From NCBI GenBank assembly GCA_947450895.1, contig CANFWT010000002.1:1-64000 (forward strand): DNA of 64,000 nt. The letters are read 5' to 3'. This DNA comes from Comamonadaceae bacterium (GTDB lineage Bacteria; Pseudomonadota; Gammaproteobacteria; Burkholderiales; Burkholderiaceae_C). Shown here in pieces: positions 9,433 to 17,675 of the stretch (position 1 is its first letter; each line of letters opens with the position of its first letter). The notes below the pieces were generated by a model. That model did no database searches. It was not told the DNA's origin and saw nothing but the letters and a program-made list of their open reading frames with translations. A program made the position numbers and the translations under genes.

Positions 9433-9804
9433 TTAAGCCGCCGTCTTTTTGGCTGGCAGCTTTTCTTTGATACGTGCCGACTTGCCACTGCGGTCACGCA
9501 AGTAGTACAGCTTGGCACGGCGAACGTCGCCACGGCGCTTGACTTCAATACCGGCAATCAAGGGGCTGTAGGTCTGAAACGTACGCTCCACGCCTTCGCC
9601 GCTGGAGATCTTGCGGACGATGAAACCGCTGTTGAGACCGCGATTGCGTTTGGCAATCACCACGCCTTCGTAGGCCTGCACGCGTTTGCGCGTACCTTCA
9701 ACCACGTTAACGCTGACGATCACCGTGTCACCGGGGGCGAAATCAGGGATGGTTTTACCCAAGCGCGCGATTTCTTCTTGTTCCAAAATTTGGATGAGGT
9801 TCAT
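9433..9804 (-). CDS. rplS: 50S ribosomal protein L19
   Basis: Large-subunit protein at the 30S-50S interface. The 123-residue length is normal. Recognisable family blocks are FAPGDTV near residue 21, [19 protein letters not shown], the FQTYSPLI stretch and [16 protein letters not shown]. The start at the ATG ending 9804 is supported by GAAAGAAG upstream; the open frame extends further but without family similarity. It is the last gene of the four-gene operon and is separated from trmD by 109 bases. Confidence 0.97.
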   Translation of the reverse strand: MNLIQILEQEEIARLGKTIPDFAPGDTVIVSVNVVEGTRKRVQAYEGVVIAKRNRGLNSGFIVRKISSGEGVERTFQTYSPLIAGIEVKRRGDVRRAKLYYLRDRSGKSARIKEKLPAKKTAA

Positions 9805-9913
9805 AACTTCTTTCGTGATCTTGCATGCGCCGGCACCAACCATTGGTACCATTTTTTTCTGAGCACTAACGCGTAGCGTCTTATGGCCAGGCAGAGGATC
9901 GGTTAGCCGCGCA

Positions 9914-10669
9914 TTATAGCAATTCGTTTTTGCTTGCCAGCACAGCCTCATCCTTGGCGCTGAGTCGACCCGCCGTACGGGCTGCTGCGATCAAGTCAGG
10001 CCGGTGCCGGGCAGTGAAATAAAGCTGCTGATCGCGGCGCCAACGGGCAATGTTGACGTGGTGCCCCGACAGCAGCACCTCTGGCACGTCTCTGCCCTCC
10101 CACACTTCAGGTCGGGTGTAATGCGGACAATCCAACAAGCCATCGAGCGCCGGGTTGAAACTGTCGAAATGGTGGCTGTCGGCATCACCCAAAACATCGG
10201 GCTGCAAGCGCGCGACTGCATCGAGCAAGACCATGGCGGGCAACTCGCCGCCAGACAGCACAAAGTCGCCAATACTTATTTGCATGTCCACATGGGCATC
10301 GATGAAACGCTGATCCACACCCTCGTAACGGCCACAGACCAACACGGCACCGTCTGCGCTCGCCAGGCGCTGCACCATGCCATGGTTCAGGCGCTCTCCA
10401 ATAGGCGAGAACAGCACAACCGGCGCGCCCTGACCCCGCTGCGCGTTAATGACTTCCAAAGTTTTATGCAGTGGTTCGGCCATCATCACCATGCCAGGTC
10501 CGCCGCCAAAAGGCCTGTCGTCAACTCGGCGGTAGTTGCCCACGGCCACGTCCCGTGGATTGAACAAATGGACATCGACGGCGCCAGAACCAAAGGCCCT
10601 ACGGGTAATGCCAGTGGTCAAAAACGGAGTGAAAAGCTCAGGAAAAAGGGTGACGACATCAAAGCGCAT
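9914..10669 (-). CDS. trmD: tRNA (guanine37-N1)-methyltransferase
   Basis: Methylates G37 next to the anticodon, preventing +1 frameshifting. The 251-residue SPOUT enzyme opens with [13 protein letters not shown]. It has the SAM-knot signature [18 protein letters not shown] around residues 133-150 and the [12 protein letters not shown] motif near 112. The C-terminal domain includes [11 protein letters not shown]. It lies third in rpsP-rimM-trmD-rplS and starts 11 bases after the rimM stop. Confidence 0.97.
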   Translation of the reverse strand: MRFDVVTLFPELFTPFLTTGITRRAFGSGAVDVHLFNPRDVAVGNYRRVDDRPFGGGPGMVMMAEPLHKTLEVINAQRGQGAPVVLFSPIGERLNHGMVQRLASADGAVLVCGRYEGVDQRFIDAHVDMQISIGDFVLSGGELPAMVLLDAVARLQPDVLGDADSHHFDSFNPALDGLLDCPHYTRPEVWEGRDVPEVLLSGHHVNIARWRRDQQLYFTARHRPDLIAAARTAGRLSAKDEAVLASKNELL

Positions 10670-10680
10670 GGCTTAGACGG

Positions 10681-11244
10681 TCAGTAATCGGACTGCCAAT
10701 CAACGCGAATGCGCTTGGCCACAAGGTCCACATCGTCCACAAACGCAGCCACAAACGGAATCATCCGTTCTTGGGGCTTGCCGCCTTGCATAAACTCCAT
10801 CACGAGCACCGTTTGAGGACCTGCTGAGAGCAGTTCACGCACTGTTCCCAGCGCCTCGTCTTGGCGGTTCACGACGTTGAGGCCGATCAAATCAACCCAG
10901 TAATACTCATCGGCTTCTGCGGTCGGGAAGCTGGACCGGGAAATGAAAATTCTGCAACCGCGCAAAGCTTCAGCGCCATTGCGGTCCAGAACATCATGGG
11001 CGCATGCCACCACGGTGTCAGAGTGCTCTTTAGCCTCTTTCACGGCAAGCTTGGCGACGCCCTCAAAGGTCTTTACACCCCGTTCGGTTGGCAACAGAAA
11101 CCAACGCTTGGATGAAAAAAGTGCCTCGGGCTGGGCACTGAACGGCAAGACTTTGAACCATCCCTTGATGCCCCAAGCGTCTGCAATTCTCCCAACTTCA
11201 ATGGCGTCGGGCGGCATTTCAGCAGCTTCAAGTCCTGCGATCAT
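10681..11244 (-). CDS. rimM: Ribosome maturation factor RimM
   Basis: Assembly factor for the 30S head; binds S19 and assists 16S 3'-domain maturation. The 187-residue protein has the N-terminal beta-barrel motif EVGRIADAWGIKGWFKV. A C-terminal PRC-barrel has DEYYWVDLIGLNVVN and ends PFVAAFVDDVDLVAKRI. It is the second gene of the operon. The spacer from rpsP carries a long hairpin that probably lowers expression of this and the downstream genes. Confidence 0.96.
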   Translation of the reverse strand: MIAGLEAAEMPPDAIEVGRIADAWGIKGWFKVLPFSAQPEALFSSKRWFLLPTERGVKTFEGVAKLAVKEAKEHSDTVVACAHDVLDRNGAEALRGCRIFISRSSFPTAEADEYYWVDLIGLNVVNRQDEALGTVRELLSAGPQTVLVMEFMQGGKPQERMIPFVAAFVDDVDLVAKRIRVDWQSDY

Positions 11245-11258
11245 GGGATAACACCAAG

Positions 11259-11305
11259 AAAAAATGGGCTTGGGTTCCAGCGGTGTGGACCCCCGCCCAT
11301 TTTTT
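11259..11305 (-). terminator. Hairpin with U tract between rpsP and rimM (probable attenuator or processing site)
   Basis: The outer stem pairs 11259-11269 with 11295-11305 (AAAAAATGGGC/GCCCATTTTTT). An inner stem, GGGTTCCA with TGGACCC, has one bulge. On the minus strand it ends in a T run, starting three bases past the rpsP stop. It looks like a partial terminator that lets S16 be made in excess over RimM and TrmD. Confidence 0.65.
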
Positions 11306-11307
11306 GC

Positions 11308-11571
11308 TTAAGCCGCTGGTGTCGCTGCGCTTTTTGCGGCTTGGCTAATCAAACGTTCCACGGTAGGCGAAGCCTGTGCGCCAACGCCTCTCCAATAGGT
11401 CAAACGGTCCTGAGCGATACGGATGCTTTCTTCATTGGCAGTTGCAATGGGGTTGTAAAAACCAATGCGCTCAATGAAACGGCCATCGCGCCGGGTACGT
11501 TTGTCTGCGACGACAATGCTGAAAAACGGGCGGGCTTTAGCACCACCACGAGCGAGTCGAATGACGACCAT
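11308..11571 (-). CDS. rpsP: 30S ribosomal protein S16
   Basis: Small-subunit protein needed for 30S assembly. The 87-residue protein starts [20 protein letters not shown] and contains [14 protein letters not shown], both diagnostic. AAAGGA lies about 7 bases before the ATG ending 11571. It is the first gene of the operon. A TATAAT hexamer on the minus strand at 11671-11676 may be its -10 element, though no good -35 is visible. A terminator-like hairpin follows directly. Confidence 0.97.
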   Translation of the reverse strand: MVVIRLARGGAKARPFFSIVVADKRTRRDGRFIERIGFYNPIATANEESIRIAQDRLTYWRGVGAQASPTVERLISQAAKSAATPAA

Positions 11572-11691
11572 GATTGTTCCTTTGGGTGATTGAAATCAAT
11601 TTCAACCATAAAATTCAGAGTTGAGACACGCGACTGACCACCCGGCCAGCGACACTCAGAATAGCCTTCTATTATATCTTTTTCTCAAACC

Positions 11692-12225
11692 ATGCCACTG
11701 ATTCGCCCTAGCACCGACCGCGATATGTCCGCAATTACGGCGATCTACGAGCACCACGTGTTGACCGGAACCGGCACTTTTGAAATTACCCCGCCAACGC
11801 TAGAAGAAATGCAGGCACGCCGCGCCGATGTGTTGTCCAAAGGACTGCCTTACCTGGTAGCAGAGCATGCGGGAACGGTGGTCGGATTTTCCTACTGCAA
11901 TTGGTTCAAGCCCCGCCCCGCCTACCGCTTTTCTGCAGAAGACTCGATTTACCTGGCGCCCGAAGCCGTTGGCAAGGGATGGGGGCGTTTGTTGCTCGGT
12001 GAACTCAAGGCCAGCGCCCAGCGCACAGGCATCCGAAAACTCATCGCCGTGATTGGCGACTCGAACAACCGGGCGTCCATCGGCTTGCACGCCGCTGCGG
12101 GCTTTGGCCCGGTAGGCGTTTTGACGGACTGCGGCTGGAAGTTTGACCGTTGGCTGGACGTGGTGCTCATGGAATGCCCTTTGGGAGCAGGCAGCGCGCT
12201 ACCTGCGCCACAATCGGCAGGATGA
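11692..12225 (+). CDS. GNAT family N-acetyltransferase (phosphinothricin/methionine-sulfoximine acetyltransferase type)
   Basis: The 177-residue enzyme resembles Pat/MnaT proteins that acetylate phosphinothricin, methionine sulfoximine or methionine sulfone. It has the N-terminal IRPSTDRDMSAITAIYEHHV and then TGTGTFEITPP. The acetyl-CoA loop is APEAVGKGWGRLLLGEL around residues 87-103, and VIGDSNNRASIGLHAAAGF precedes a C-terminal GWKFDRWLDVVLME. The exact substrate is not shown. It diverges from rpsP and overlaps the next gene by four bases (ATGA), so the two are coupled. Confidence 0.88.
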   Translation: MPLIRPSTDRDMSAITAIYEHHVLTGTGTFEITPPTLEEMQARRADVLSKGLPYLVAEHAGTVVGFSYCNWFKPRPAYRFSAEDSIYLAPEAVGKGWGRLLLGELKASAQRTGIRKLIAVIGDSNNRASIGLHAAAGFGPVGVLTDCGWKFDRWLDVVLMECPLGAGSALPAPQSAG

Positions 12226-12644
12226 AAAACAAAACCATTGCCTTGTGGGCCACACTCATTGGCGGACCGCTAGGGCTACAGCGCATCTACATCACGGGTC
12301 GCTACGATCGCTGGGCATGGCTAACGCCAATTCCCACTTTGCTCGGTTTGTACGGCGTCATTCGGGCGCACACCGTGGGCCTGGACGATCCATTGAGCTG
12401 GATTCTGATTCCGCTTTTTGGATTTACCTTTGCGGCCTGCGCAATTTCGGCCCTGCGCTACGGCCTTATGGATGCGCCGTCATGGAACCTGCGGTTTAAC
12501 CCGGGCGCAGACGAAGAAAACCGCGCTGGTCAAACCGGCTGGATAACGGTATTTGGTCTGGCCGCAGCCTTGTTCGTAGGTGCCACTGTTTTAATCGCAA
12601 CGCTGGCCTTTAGCTTCCAGCGCTATTTCGAATTTACGGCCTGA
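12222..12644 (+). CDS. Small multi-pass membrane protein of unknown function
   Basis: A 140-residue hydrophobic protein with about four predicted membrane segments: residues 6-20, 32-48, 58-80 and 110-133. The N-terminus has a TM2-like GGPLGLQRIY feature, and a soluble stretch (RFNPGADEENRAGQTGW) precedes the last helix. The start at ATG 12222 overlaps the acetyltransferase stop by four bases. No function is recognised. Linkage to the acetyltransferase suggests co-expression only. A strong terminator follows. Confidence 0.72.
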   Translation: MKNKTIALWATLIGGPLGLQRIYITGRYDRWAWLTPIPTLLGLYGVIRAHTVGLDDPLSWILIPLFGFTFAACAISALRYGLMDAPSWNLRFNPGADEENRAGQTGWITVFGLAAALFVGATVLIATLAFSFQRYFEFTA

Positions 12645-12695
12645 TAACGCCGCGATCGCTAGCCCACCGGGCTGCGACATTTGACATCACGTAAT

Positions 12696-12733
12696 AAAAA
12701 AGCCCTTGCATTGCAAATTTCAAGGGCTTTTTA
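12696..12733. terminator. Bidirectional rho-independent terminator
   Basis: A 12-bp stem pairs 12697-12708 (AAAAAGCCCTTG) with 12721-12732, with a 12-base loop. It ends the plus-strand acetyltransferase/membrane-protein unit and could also stop transcripts of the convergent desaturase gene. Confidence 0.87.
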
Positions 12734-12802
12734 TGGCTTGCCTTCGGTTTACGAAGCAACTCCAGGGGCGCTTCTCATGATTGCGGAGACCCTGTTAAAG
12801 GA

Positions 12803-14020
12803 TCAGCCAATGCGCGCGGCACGCAATTTCAAAGAAAATTCACGCAATGTCGAGATGCCACTTTCCTCGGCCCGGTGGCACCAGGCGGCAAGGTCCGCAG
12901 TGAGCTGTTCGCGTGACACTGCCGTATTCAGCCACAGTTGACGTAACTCCTCACGCATGGTGACCAGCTTGTCTAGCACGGGGGAATCAACCCGGGCCAG
13001 CGCCAATTGAGGCATGGCGGACGCAGGCACTTTGTCCACATCGCGGTGCGCCCACTGTTTTGCCGCCTTGATTACCGCCGAGTCTGCGCTTCGCGCCTTC
13101 ATGGCCACCAGTTCCTTGTGTACCGTACGCTGCATTTGTGCGGCGTAGCCCGCCATGATTTCGTAGCGATTGGCGATGAGCGCTTCGAGGGTCTTTTCGT
13201 CAGCGACGGGACGAATTTCACCGTAGGCGGCTTTGGGCGGGGTCTTCTTCACGCGCGCCAAACCGGCCATTTGCAGCAGGCTGATATACATCCAACCAAT
13301 GTCGAACTCGTAGGGCTTGACCGACAACTTGGCCGATGTAGGGTAGGTGTGGTGGTTGTTATGCAGTTCCTCCCCTGCAATCAGGATGCCCCAGGGAGAG
13401 ATATTGGTGCTCGCGTCCGGTGCCTCAAAGTTGCGATAGCCCCAAAAATGGGCGGCACCATTGATGATGCCCGCGGCCATGATGGGCGTCCACGCCATCT
13501 GAACGGCCCAAACAGACAATCCGGCCGCACCGAACAAAAACAAGTCAACCACCAGCATCAGCCCGACACCCTGCCAGGAAAACCGGGTATAGAGATTGCG
13601 CTCGATCCAGTCGTCGGGCGTGCCGTGGCCATAACGGGCCATGGTTTCTTTGTTCTTAGACTCAGCGCGGTACAACTCTGCACCCTGCAATAGCACGGTG
13701 CGGATACCGTACACATGGGGGCTGTGAGGATCATCGGCCTGCTCGCACTTGGCGTGGTGCTTGCGGTGAATAGAAGCCCATTCCTTGGTCACTTGGCCAG
13801 TTGTCAGCCACAACCAGAAACGGAAAAAATGTGAAGCAATCGGGTGCAAATCCAACGAGCGGTGCGCTTGGTGCCGATGCAGGAACACAGTGACGCTGAT
13901 CATGGTCACGTGTGTGACTGCTAGCGTGAACAGCACAATTTGCCACCAACGCCAAGCCATAGCTCCATGGGCCAACCACTCAAGAATCGCATGAAAGACG
14001 GTCGAATCGGAAAAAAACAT
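12803..14020 (-). CDS. Fatty acid desaturase (acyl-lipid/acyl-CoA delta-9 type)
   Basis: Membrane di-iron enzyme introducing a double bond into fatty acyl chains, probably to adjust membrane fluidity. The 405-residue protein shows three histidine boxes: HRHQAH near residue 48, HRKHH near 85 and HNNHH near 220. Hydrophobic pairs lie around 23-45 and 150-190. The C-terminal roughly 130 residues are a charged helical extension (many Lys, Glu, Ala) beyond the usual core. It stands alone with a 158-base AT-rich leader; GAGA precedes the ATG ending 14020. Confidence 0.9.
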   Translation of the reverse strand: MFFSDSTVFHAILEWLAHGAMAWRWWQIVLFTLAVTHVTMISVTVFLHRHQAHRSLDLHPIASHFFRFWLWLTTGQVTKEWASIHRKHHAKCEQADDPHSPHVYGIRTVLLQGAELYRAESKNKETMARYGHGTPDDWIERNLYTRFSWQGVGLMLVVDLFLFGAAGLSVWAVQMAWTPIMAAGIINGAAHFWGYRNFEAPDASTNISPWGILIAGEELHNNHHTYPTSAKLSVKPYEFDIGWMYISLLQMAGLARVKKTPPKAAYGEIRPVADEKTLEALIANRYEIMAGYAAQMQRTVHKELVAMKARSADSAVIKAAKQWAHRDVDKVPASAMPQLALARVDSPVLDKLVTMREELRQLWLNTAVSREQLTADLAAWCHRAEESGISTLREFSLKLRAARIG

Positions 14021-14151
14021 ATTGATTTAGTCTCTTTATCGTAAATATAAAAATCACGCTACTGGAAGCTTTTGTGACCTATCGCACCTTTTGCCGCACC
14101 ATTCTAAAAGTCAAGCGGTGATAAGCCCCCAAATTATTGGTTTTAAAACAC

Positions 14152-14175
14152 AAAAAACCCTAAATTAGGCAGGGT
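14152..14175 (-). terminator. Probable terminator of the RsmB-type methyltransferase gene
   Basis: A short stem (14157-14161 with 14171-14175, ACCCT/AGGGT) is followed on the minus strand by a run of six T. It begins four bases past the stop codon. The five-bp stem is weak. Confidence 0.5.
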
Positions 14176-14178
14176 GAG

Positions 14179-15450
14179 CTACTTTTTCTGCCAAACGGCA
14201 GCAAAAAAACCGTCGGTGGAATGGCGCTGCGGCCACAGGCGAAGGTACAACTGCCCGCTTTCGCCCCCATGGCACAGGGCTGCAGCGTCCGTGACCTTGA
14301 GACCGGTGAGCACCTCGGCAGTTACCAGAGGCTCAAAATCGGGATTGGCTGCAGAGAAAGCAGCCGCGATCTCTTCGTTCTCTTGTGGCAACACGCTGCA
14401 CGTGGCGTATACCAACCGGCCGCCGGACTTGAGCAGGCGCGAGGCACTTTGCAAAATAGCCGCCTGTTTGAGCGCCATCTCCGCCACGGCCTGGGGACTT
14501 TGGCGCCATTTCAGGTCAGGGTTGCGTCGCAAGGTACCCAAGCCGGTACACGGAGCGTCTACCAGCACACGGTCAATTTTTCCGGACAAACGCTTGACCC
14601 GCTCATCGCGCTCGTGCGCAATCGCCGCCGGGTGCACATTGGACAAACCACTGCGCGCCATACGCGGCTTGAAGGAGTCGAGCCGGTGCGCCGAGGTATC
14701 AAAGGCATACAAGCGCCCGGTACTGCGCATCGCAGCGCCAATGGCCAGGGTCTTGCCGCCCGCACCGGCACAAAAGTCCACCACCATTTCACCCCGCTTG
14801 GCGTCGAGCAACAGGGCCAACAGCTGAGAACCCTCGTCCTGCACTTCAAAGTCACCTCGCAAAAAACCTTCGCTTTTATTGAGCGCCGGTTTGCCTGCAA
14901 TGCGCAAGCCCCAGGGGGAATACGGCGTAGCAACCGCCTTGATGCCAGCCTTGGCAAGTTCTTTTTGCACGTCAGCGCGCTTGGCTTTGAAGTCGTTGAC
15001 GCGCAAATCAAGCCCAGCGCCCCGATTCAAATGCTCAACCAGAGGCCAGAATTCGTCGCCCAGCTGGTCTTTCAGCGGTTGCACCAGCCATTCGGGCAGG
15101 TTGTGGCGGTGGCGCTCCATCAAGTCAGCGGGCGTGACCTTCTCACAGGCGTCTAGCCAATTGGTCTCCTGCTCGGTCAGCGCACTGCGCAAAAACTCGC
15201 CCGGACCGTAAAAGCCCAGAATCGCCAGACGCCTCTCCTTGGGACCGCTGCCCGAAGGCGCAAGGTGGTCAAAAAGCAGTTTCTTGCGCAAAACGGTGTA
15301 GACCGTCTCTGCCAAGGTGGCGCGTTCGCGAGGGCCTAAGCCTCGATGGTCGCGAAAAAAACGGGAAACAATAGCGTCGGCGGGGTGGTCAAATTTGAGT
15401 GTGAGCCGGACCAACTCGGCGCAGGCTTCTAATAGAGCTTTTGGATGCAT
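14179..15450 (-). CDS. RsmB/NOP family RNA (cytosine-5) methyltransferase
   Basis: SAM-dependent m5C methyltransferase, probably acting on rRNA. The roughly 423-residue protein has an N-terminal NusB-like region and the SAM motif VVDFCAGAGGKTLAIGA. It carries the two catalytic cysteine motifs, DAPCTGLGTLRRNPD (motif IV) and YATCSVLPQENE (motif VI). The start MHPKALLEACAEL (ATG ending 15450) is chosen because the upstream extension overlaps the divergent DUF1653 gene. The target base is not defined by sequence alone, since it may be RsmB or another family member. Confidence 0.9.
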   Translation of the reverse strand: MHPKALLEACAELVRLTLKFDHPADAIVSRFFRDHRGLGPRERATLAETVYTVLRKKLLFDHLAPSGSGPKERRLAILGFYGPGEFLRSALTEQETNWLDACEKVTPADLMERHRHNLPEWLVQPLKDQLGDEFWPLVEHLNRGAGLDLRVNDFKAKRADVQKELAKAGIKAVATPYSPWGLRIAGKPALNKSEGFLRGDFEVQDEGSQLLALLLDAKRGEMVVDFCAGAGGKTLAIGAAMRSTGRLYAFDTSAHRLDSFKPRMARSGLSNVHPAAIAHERDERVKRLSGKIDRVLVDAPCTGLGTLRRNPDLKWRQSPQAVAEMALKQAAILQSASRLLKSGGRLVYATCSVLPQENEEIAAAFSAANPDFEPLVTAEVLTGLKVTDAAALCHGGESGQLYLRLWPQRHSTDGFFAAVWQKK

Positions 15451-15466
15451 AAGAGGCCATTGTCCC

Positions 15467-15715
15467 ATGAGCGAAGAAAATCTGCCCCCGCTGCTGCGCA
15501 CGCCGCCCGGTTTGTACCGTCATTACAAGGGGAACTTGTACCAAGTGATCGACACCGTGCGCCATAGCGAGACCCTGGAGCCCATGACGCTGTACCGCGC
15601 GCTTTACGGCGCGCAGGGGCTTTGGGTGCGCCCTGCTGCGATGTTCGGCGAGACCGTGGATGTGGGCGGCGTCCAGACGCTGCGGTTTCAGCGGATTGGG
15701 GATTCGCCCCCCTGA
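15467..15715 (+). CDS. DUF1653 domain protein
   Basis: An 82-residue soluble protein matching the DUF1653 pattern: PGLYRHYKGNLYQVIDTVRH, a TLEPMTLYRALYG block and WVRPAAMFGETV. The family is small and beta-rich, with no established function. It starts 17 bases from the divergent methyltransferase. Its last 28 bases overlap the 3' end of purN on the opposite strand, so both proteins read through shared DNA. Confidence 0.82.
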   Translation: MSEENLPPLLRTPPGLYRHYKGNLYQVIDTVRHSETLEPMTLYRALYGAQGLWVRPAAMFGETVDVGGVQTLRFQRIGDSPP

Positions 15716-16323
15716 GCCTGGCGCTGCGCCAGCCAGTGCGCAATGGCACGCGGGTAAATCTGGTGCTCGGTGACAAGCACCCGTTGCGCCAAGGTTTCTG
15801 CGGTGTCACTGGCCAGCACCGGTACCACGGACTGCTCCAGGATGGCACCCGCATCAAGCTCCTCACTGACCTGGTGCACGGTAGCGCCGGCAAACCTGCA
15901 GCCAGCGGCTATCGCACGCTGGTGGGTGTGCAAACCGGTAAACGCCGGCAACAAAGACGGATGGATGTTAAGCAGGCGCCCGGTATGCACCGCAACAAAA
16001 TCGGCGGTCAATATGCGCATGAAACCCGCCAATACCACCAGACTCGGTCGCTGCGCTTGGTCATAACGGGCGATGGCGGCGGTCAGTGCCCGGTCGAATG
16101 CGTCGCGACTGGCGTAAGCGCTGTGCTCCAGCACCTCGGTGGCAATACCCTGCGCACGCGCGAGCTGGAGCCCCCCGGCATCGGGCTTGTTGCTGATCAC
16201 TGCCACCACTTGCGCGCCAAAACGCGCTTGCCAAGCCTCCTTTTGCGCAGCGCGCACGATCGCAGCCATGTTGGAGCCGCCACCTGAAATCAAAATGACG
16301 ATGGGTTGGGGGGTGGTGTGCAT
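15688..16323 (-). CDS. purN: Phosphoribosylglycinamide formyltransferase
   Basis: Transfers a formyl group from 10-formyl-THF to GAR, the third step of de novo purine synthesis. The 211-residue protein opens IVILISGGGSNMAAIV and has VVAVISNKPDAGGL. The catalytic region LLNIHPSLLPAFTGLHTHQRA contains the Asn and His, and GATVHQVSEELDAGAIL supplies the Asp. The ATG ending 16323 is the first codon with family similarity; the open frame continues upstream by chance. It overlaps DUF1653 tail to tail by 28 bases. Confidence 0.95.
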   Translation of the reverse strand: MHTTPQPIVILISGGGSNMAAIVRAAQKEAWQARFGAQVVAVISNKPDAGGLQLARAQGIATEVLEHSAYASRDAFDRALTAAIARYDQAQRPSLVVLAGFMRILTADFVAVHTGRLLNIHPSLLPAFTGLHTHQRAIAAGCRFAGATVHQVSEELDAGAILEQSVVPVLASDTAETLAQRVLVTEHQIYPRAIAHWLAQRQAQGGESPIR

Positions 16324-16452
16324 AGAAGCGCCATTATCGTGAACCTCCGAAGAAAAATGTCGCGGTCTGGACACGTAAAAAAGAACGGTCGTGCTAAAAA
16401 CGCTGCAGTTTGCCTTGAACCTCAACCGCATTGACCTTTTGGAGCGCCTGCT

Positions 16453-17631
16453 ATGGATTTGGCTTTTACCACTGAAGAACAGAAATTCCGCGAAACCATT
16501 CGCACCTGGGTGGGTGAACATCTGCCCGCCGACATCTCGCACAAGGTGCACAACGCCATTCACCTGACACGCGAAGACATGCAGCGCTGGGGCAAGATTC
16601 TGGGTAAAAAAGGCTGGTTGGGCCACGCCTGGCCTACGGCCTTTGGCGGCCCCGGCTGGAATGCCATCGAAAAACACCTGTTTGAAGAAGAGTGCGCCTT
16701 GGCTGGCGCGCCGCGCGTGGTGCCGTTTGGCCCGGTGATGGTGGCGCCCGTGATCATGGCGTTTGGCAACGCCGAGCAGCAGCAGCGTTTTCTGCCCGGC
16801 ATTGCCAGTGGCGACGTCTGGTGGAGCCAGGGTTACAGCGAGCCGGGTTCGGGCTCGGACCTGGCATCCGTCAAAACCAAGGCCGAGCGCGTGGGTGACA
16901 AATACATCGTCAACGGCCAAAAAACCTGGACAACGCTAGGCCAGTACGGCGAATGGATTTTTTGCCTGGTGCGCACCAGCAACGAAGGCAAACCGCAAAC
17001 TGGCATCAGCTTTTTGCTCATCGACATGAAGTCGCCCGGTGTGACCGTGCGCCCCATCGTCTTGCTTGACGGAACGGCCGAGGTGAACGAGGTGTTCTTT
17101 GACAATGTCGAAGTGCCGGCCAACAACCTGATTGGCGAAGAAAACAAGGGCTGGAACTACGCCAAATACCTGCTGGCCCACGAGCGCACCAATATTGCCG
17201 ACGTCAACCGCGCAAAGCGTGAGTTGGAGCGCTTGAAGCGCATCGCCAAGGCCGAAGGCGTGTGGGACGACACGCGCTTTCGCGATGAAATCGCCAAACT
17301 CGAAGTGGACGTGGTAGCGCTGGAAATGATGGTCTTGCGCGTGCTGGCGGCCGAAAAGTCGGGCAAGCAAAGCATGGACATTGCCAGCTTGCTCAAAATT
17401 CGTGGGAGCGAGCTCCAGCAGCGCTACAGCGAGCTGATGATGCTGGCCGCAGGGCCTTTCGCCCTGCCGCTGATTCGCGAGGCCATGGAGGCTGGCTGGC
17501 AGGGTGACTCGGTAGGCCACGCCCACTGCGCGCCGCTGGCGTCGACCTATTTCAATATGCGCAAAACCACGATTTATGGCGGCAGCAACGAAGTGCAGCG
17601 CAACATCGTCTCGCAATTCGTGCTCGGCTGA
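16453..17631 (+). CDS. Acyl-CoA dehydrogenase, large subunit (pimeloyl-CoA dehydrogenase PimC-like)
   Basis: FAD-dependent alpha,beta-dehydrogenase of an acyl-CoA. The 392-residue protein has the usual order: helical N-domain, the beta-domain signature YSEPGSGSDLASVKTKAE, QKTWTTLG, and a C-terminal helical domain ending IYGGSNEVQRNIV. In MCAD/SCAD enzymes that last motif is YEG, with the catalytic glutamate; here the position is Gly, as in CaiA/FadE-type subunits. With the adjacent gene it resembles PimC/PimD and heteromeric FadE pairs, so the two probably form one enzyme. The substrate is inferred, perhaps a dicarboxylyl- or cyclic-acyl-CoA. Confidence 0.85.
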   Translation: MDLAFTTEEQKFRETIRTWVGEHLPADISHKVHNAIHLTREDMQRWGKILGKKGWLGHAWPTAFGGPGWNAIEKHLFEEECALAGAPRVVPFGPVMVAPVIMAFGNAEQQQRFLPGIASGDVWWSQGYSEPGSGSDLASVKTKAERVGDKYIVNGQKTWTTLGQYGEWIFCLVRTSNEGKPQTGISFLLIDMKSPGVTVRPIVLLDGTAEVNEVFFDNVEVPANNLIGEENKGWNYAKYLLAHERTNIADVNRAKRELERLKRIAKAEGVWDDTRFRDEIAKLEVDVVALEMMVLRVLAAEKSGKQSMDIASLLKIRGSELQQRYSELMMLAAGPFALPLIREAMEAGWQGDSVGHAHCAPLASTYFNMRKTTIYGGSNEVQRNIVSQFVLG

Positions 17632-17675
17632 CCGCACCCGGCGCCGCACATCACCCCCACATCAAGGACAAGACC

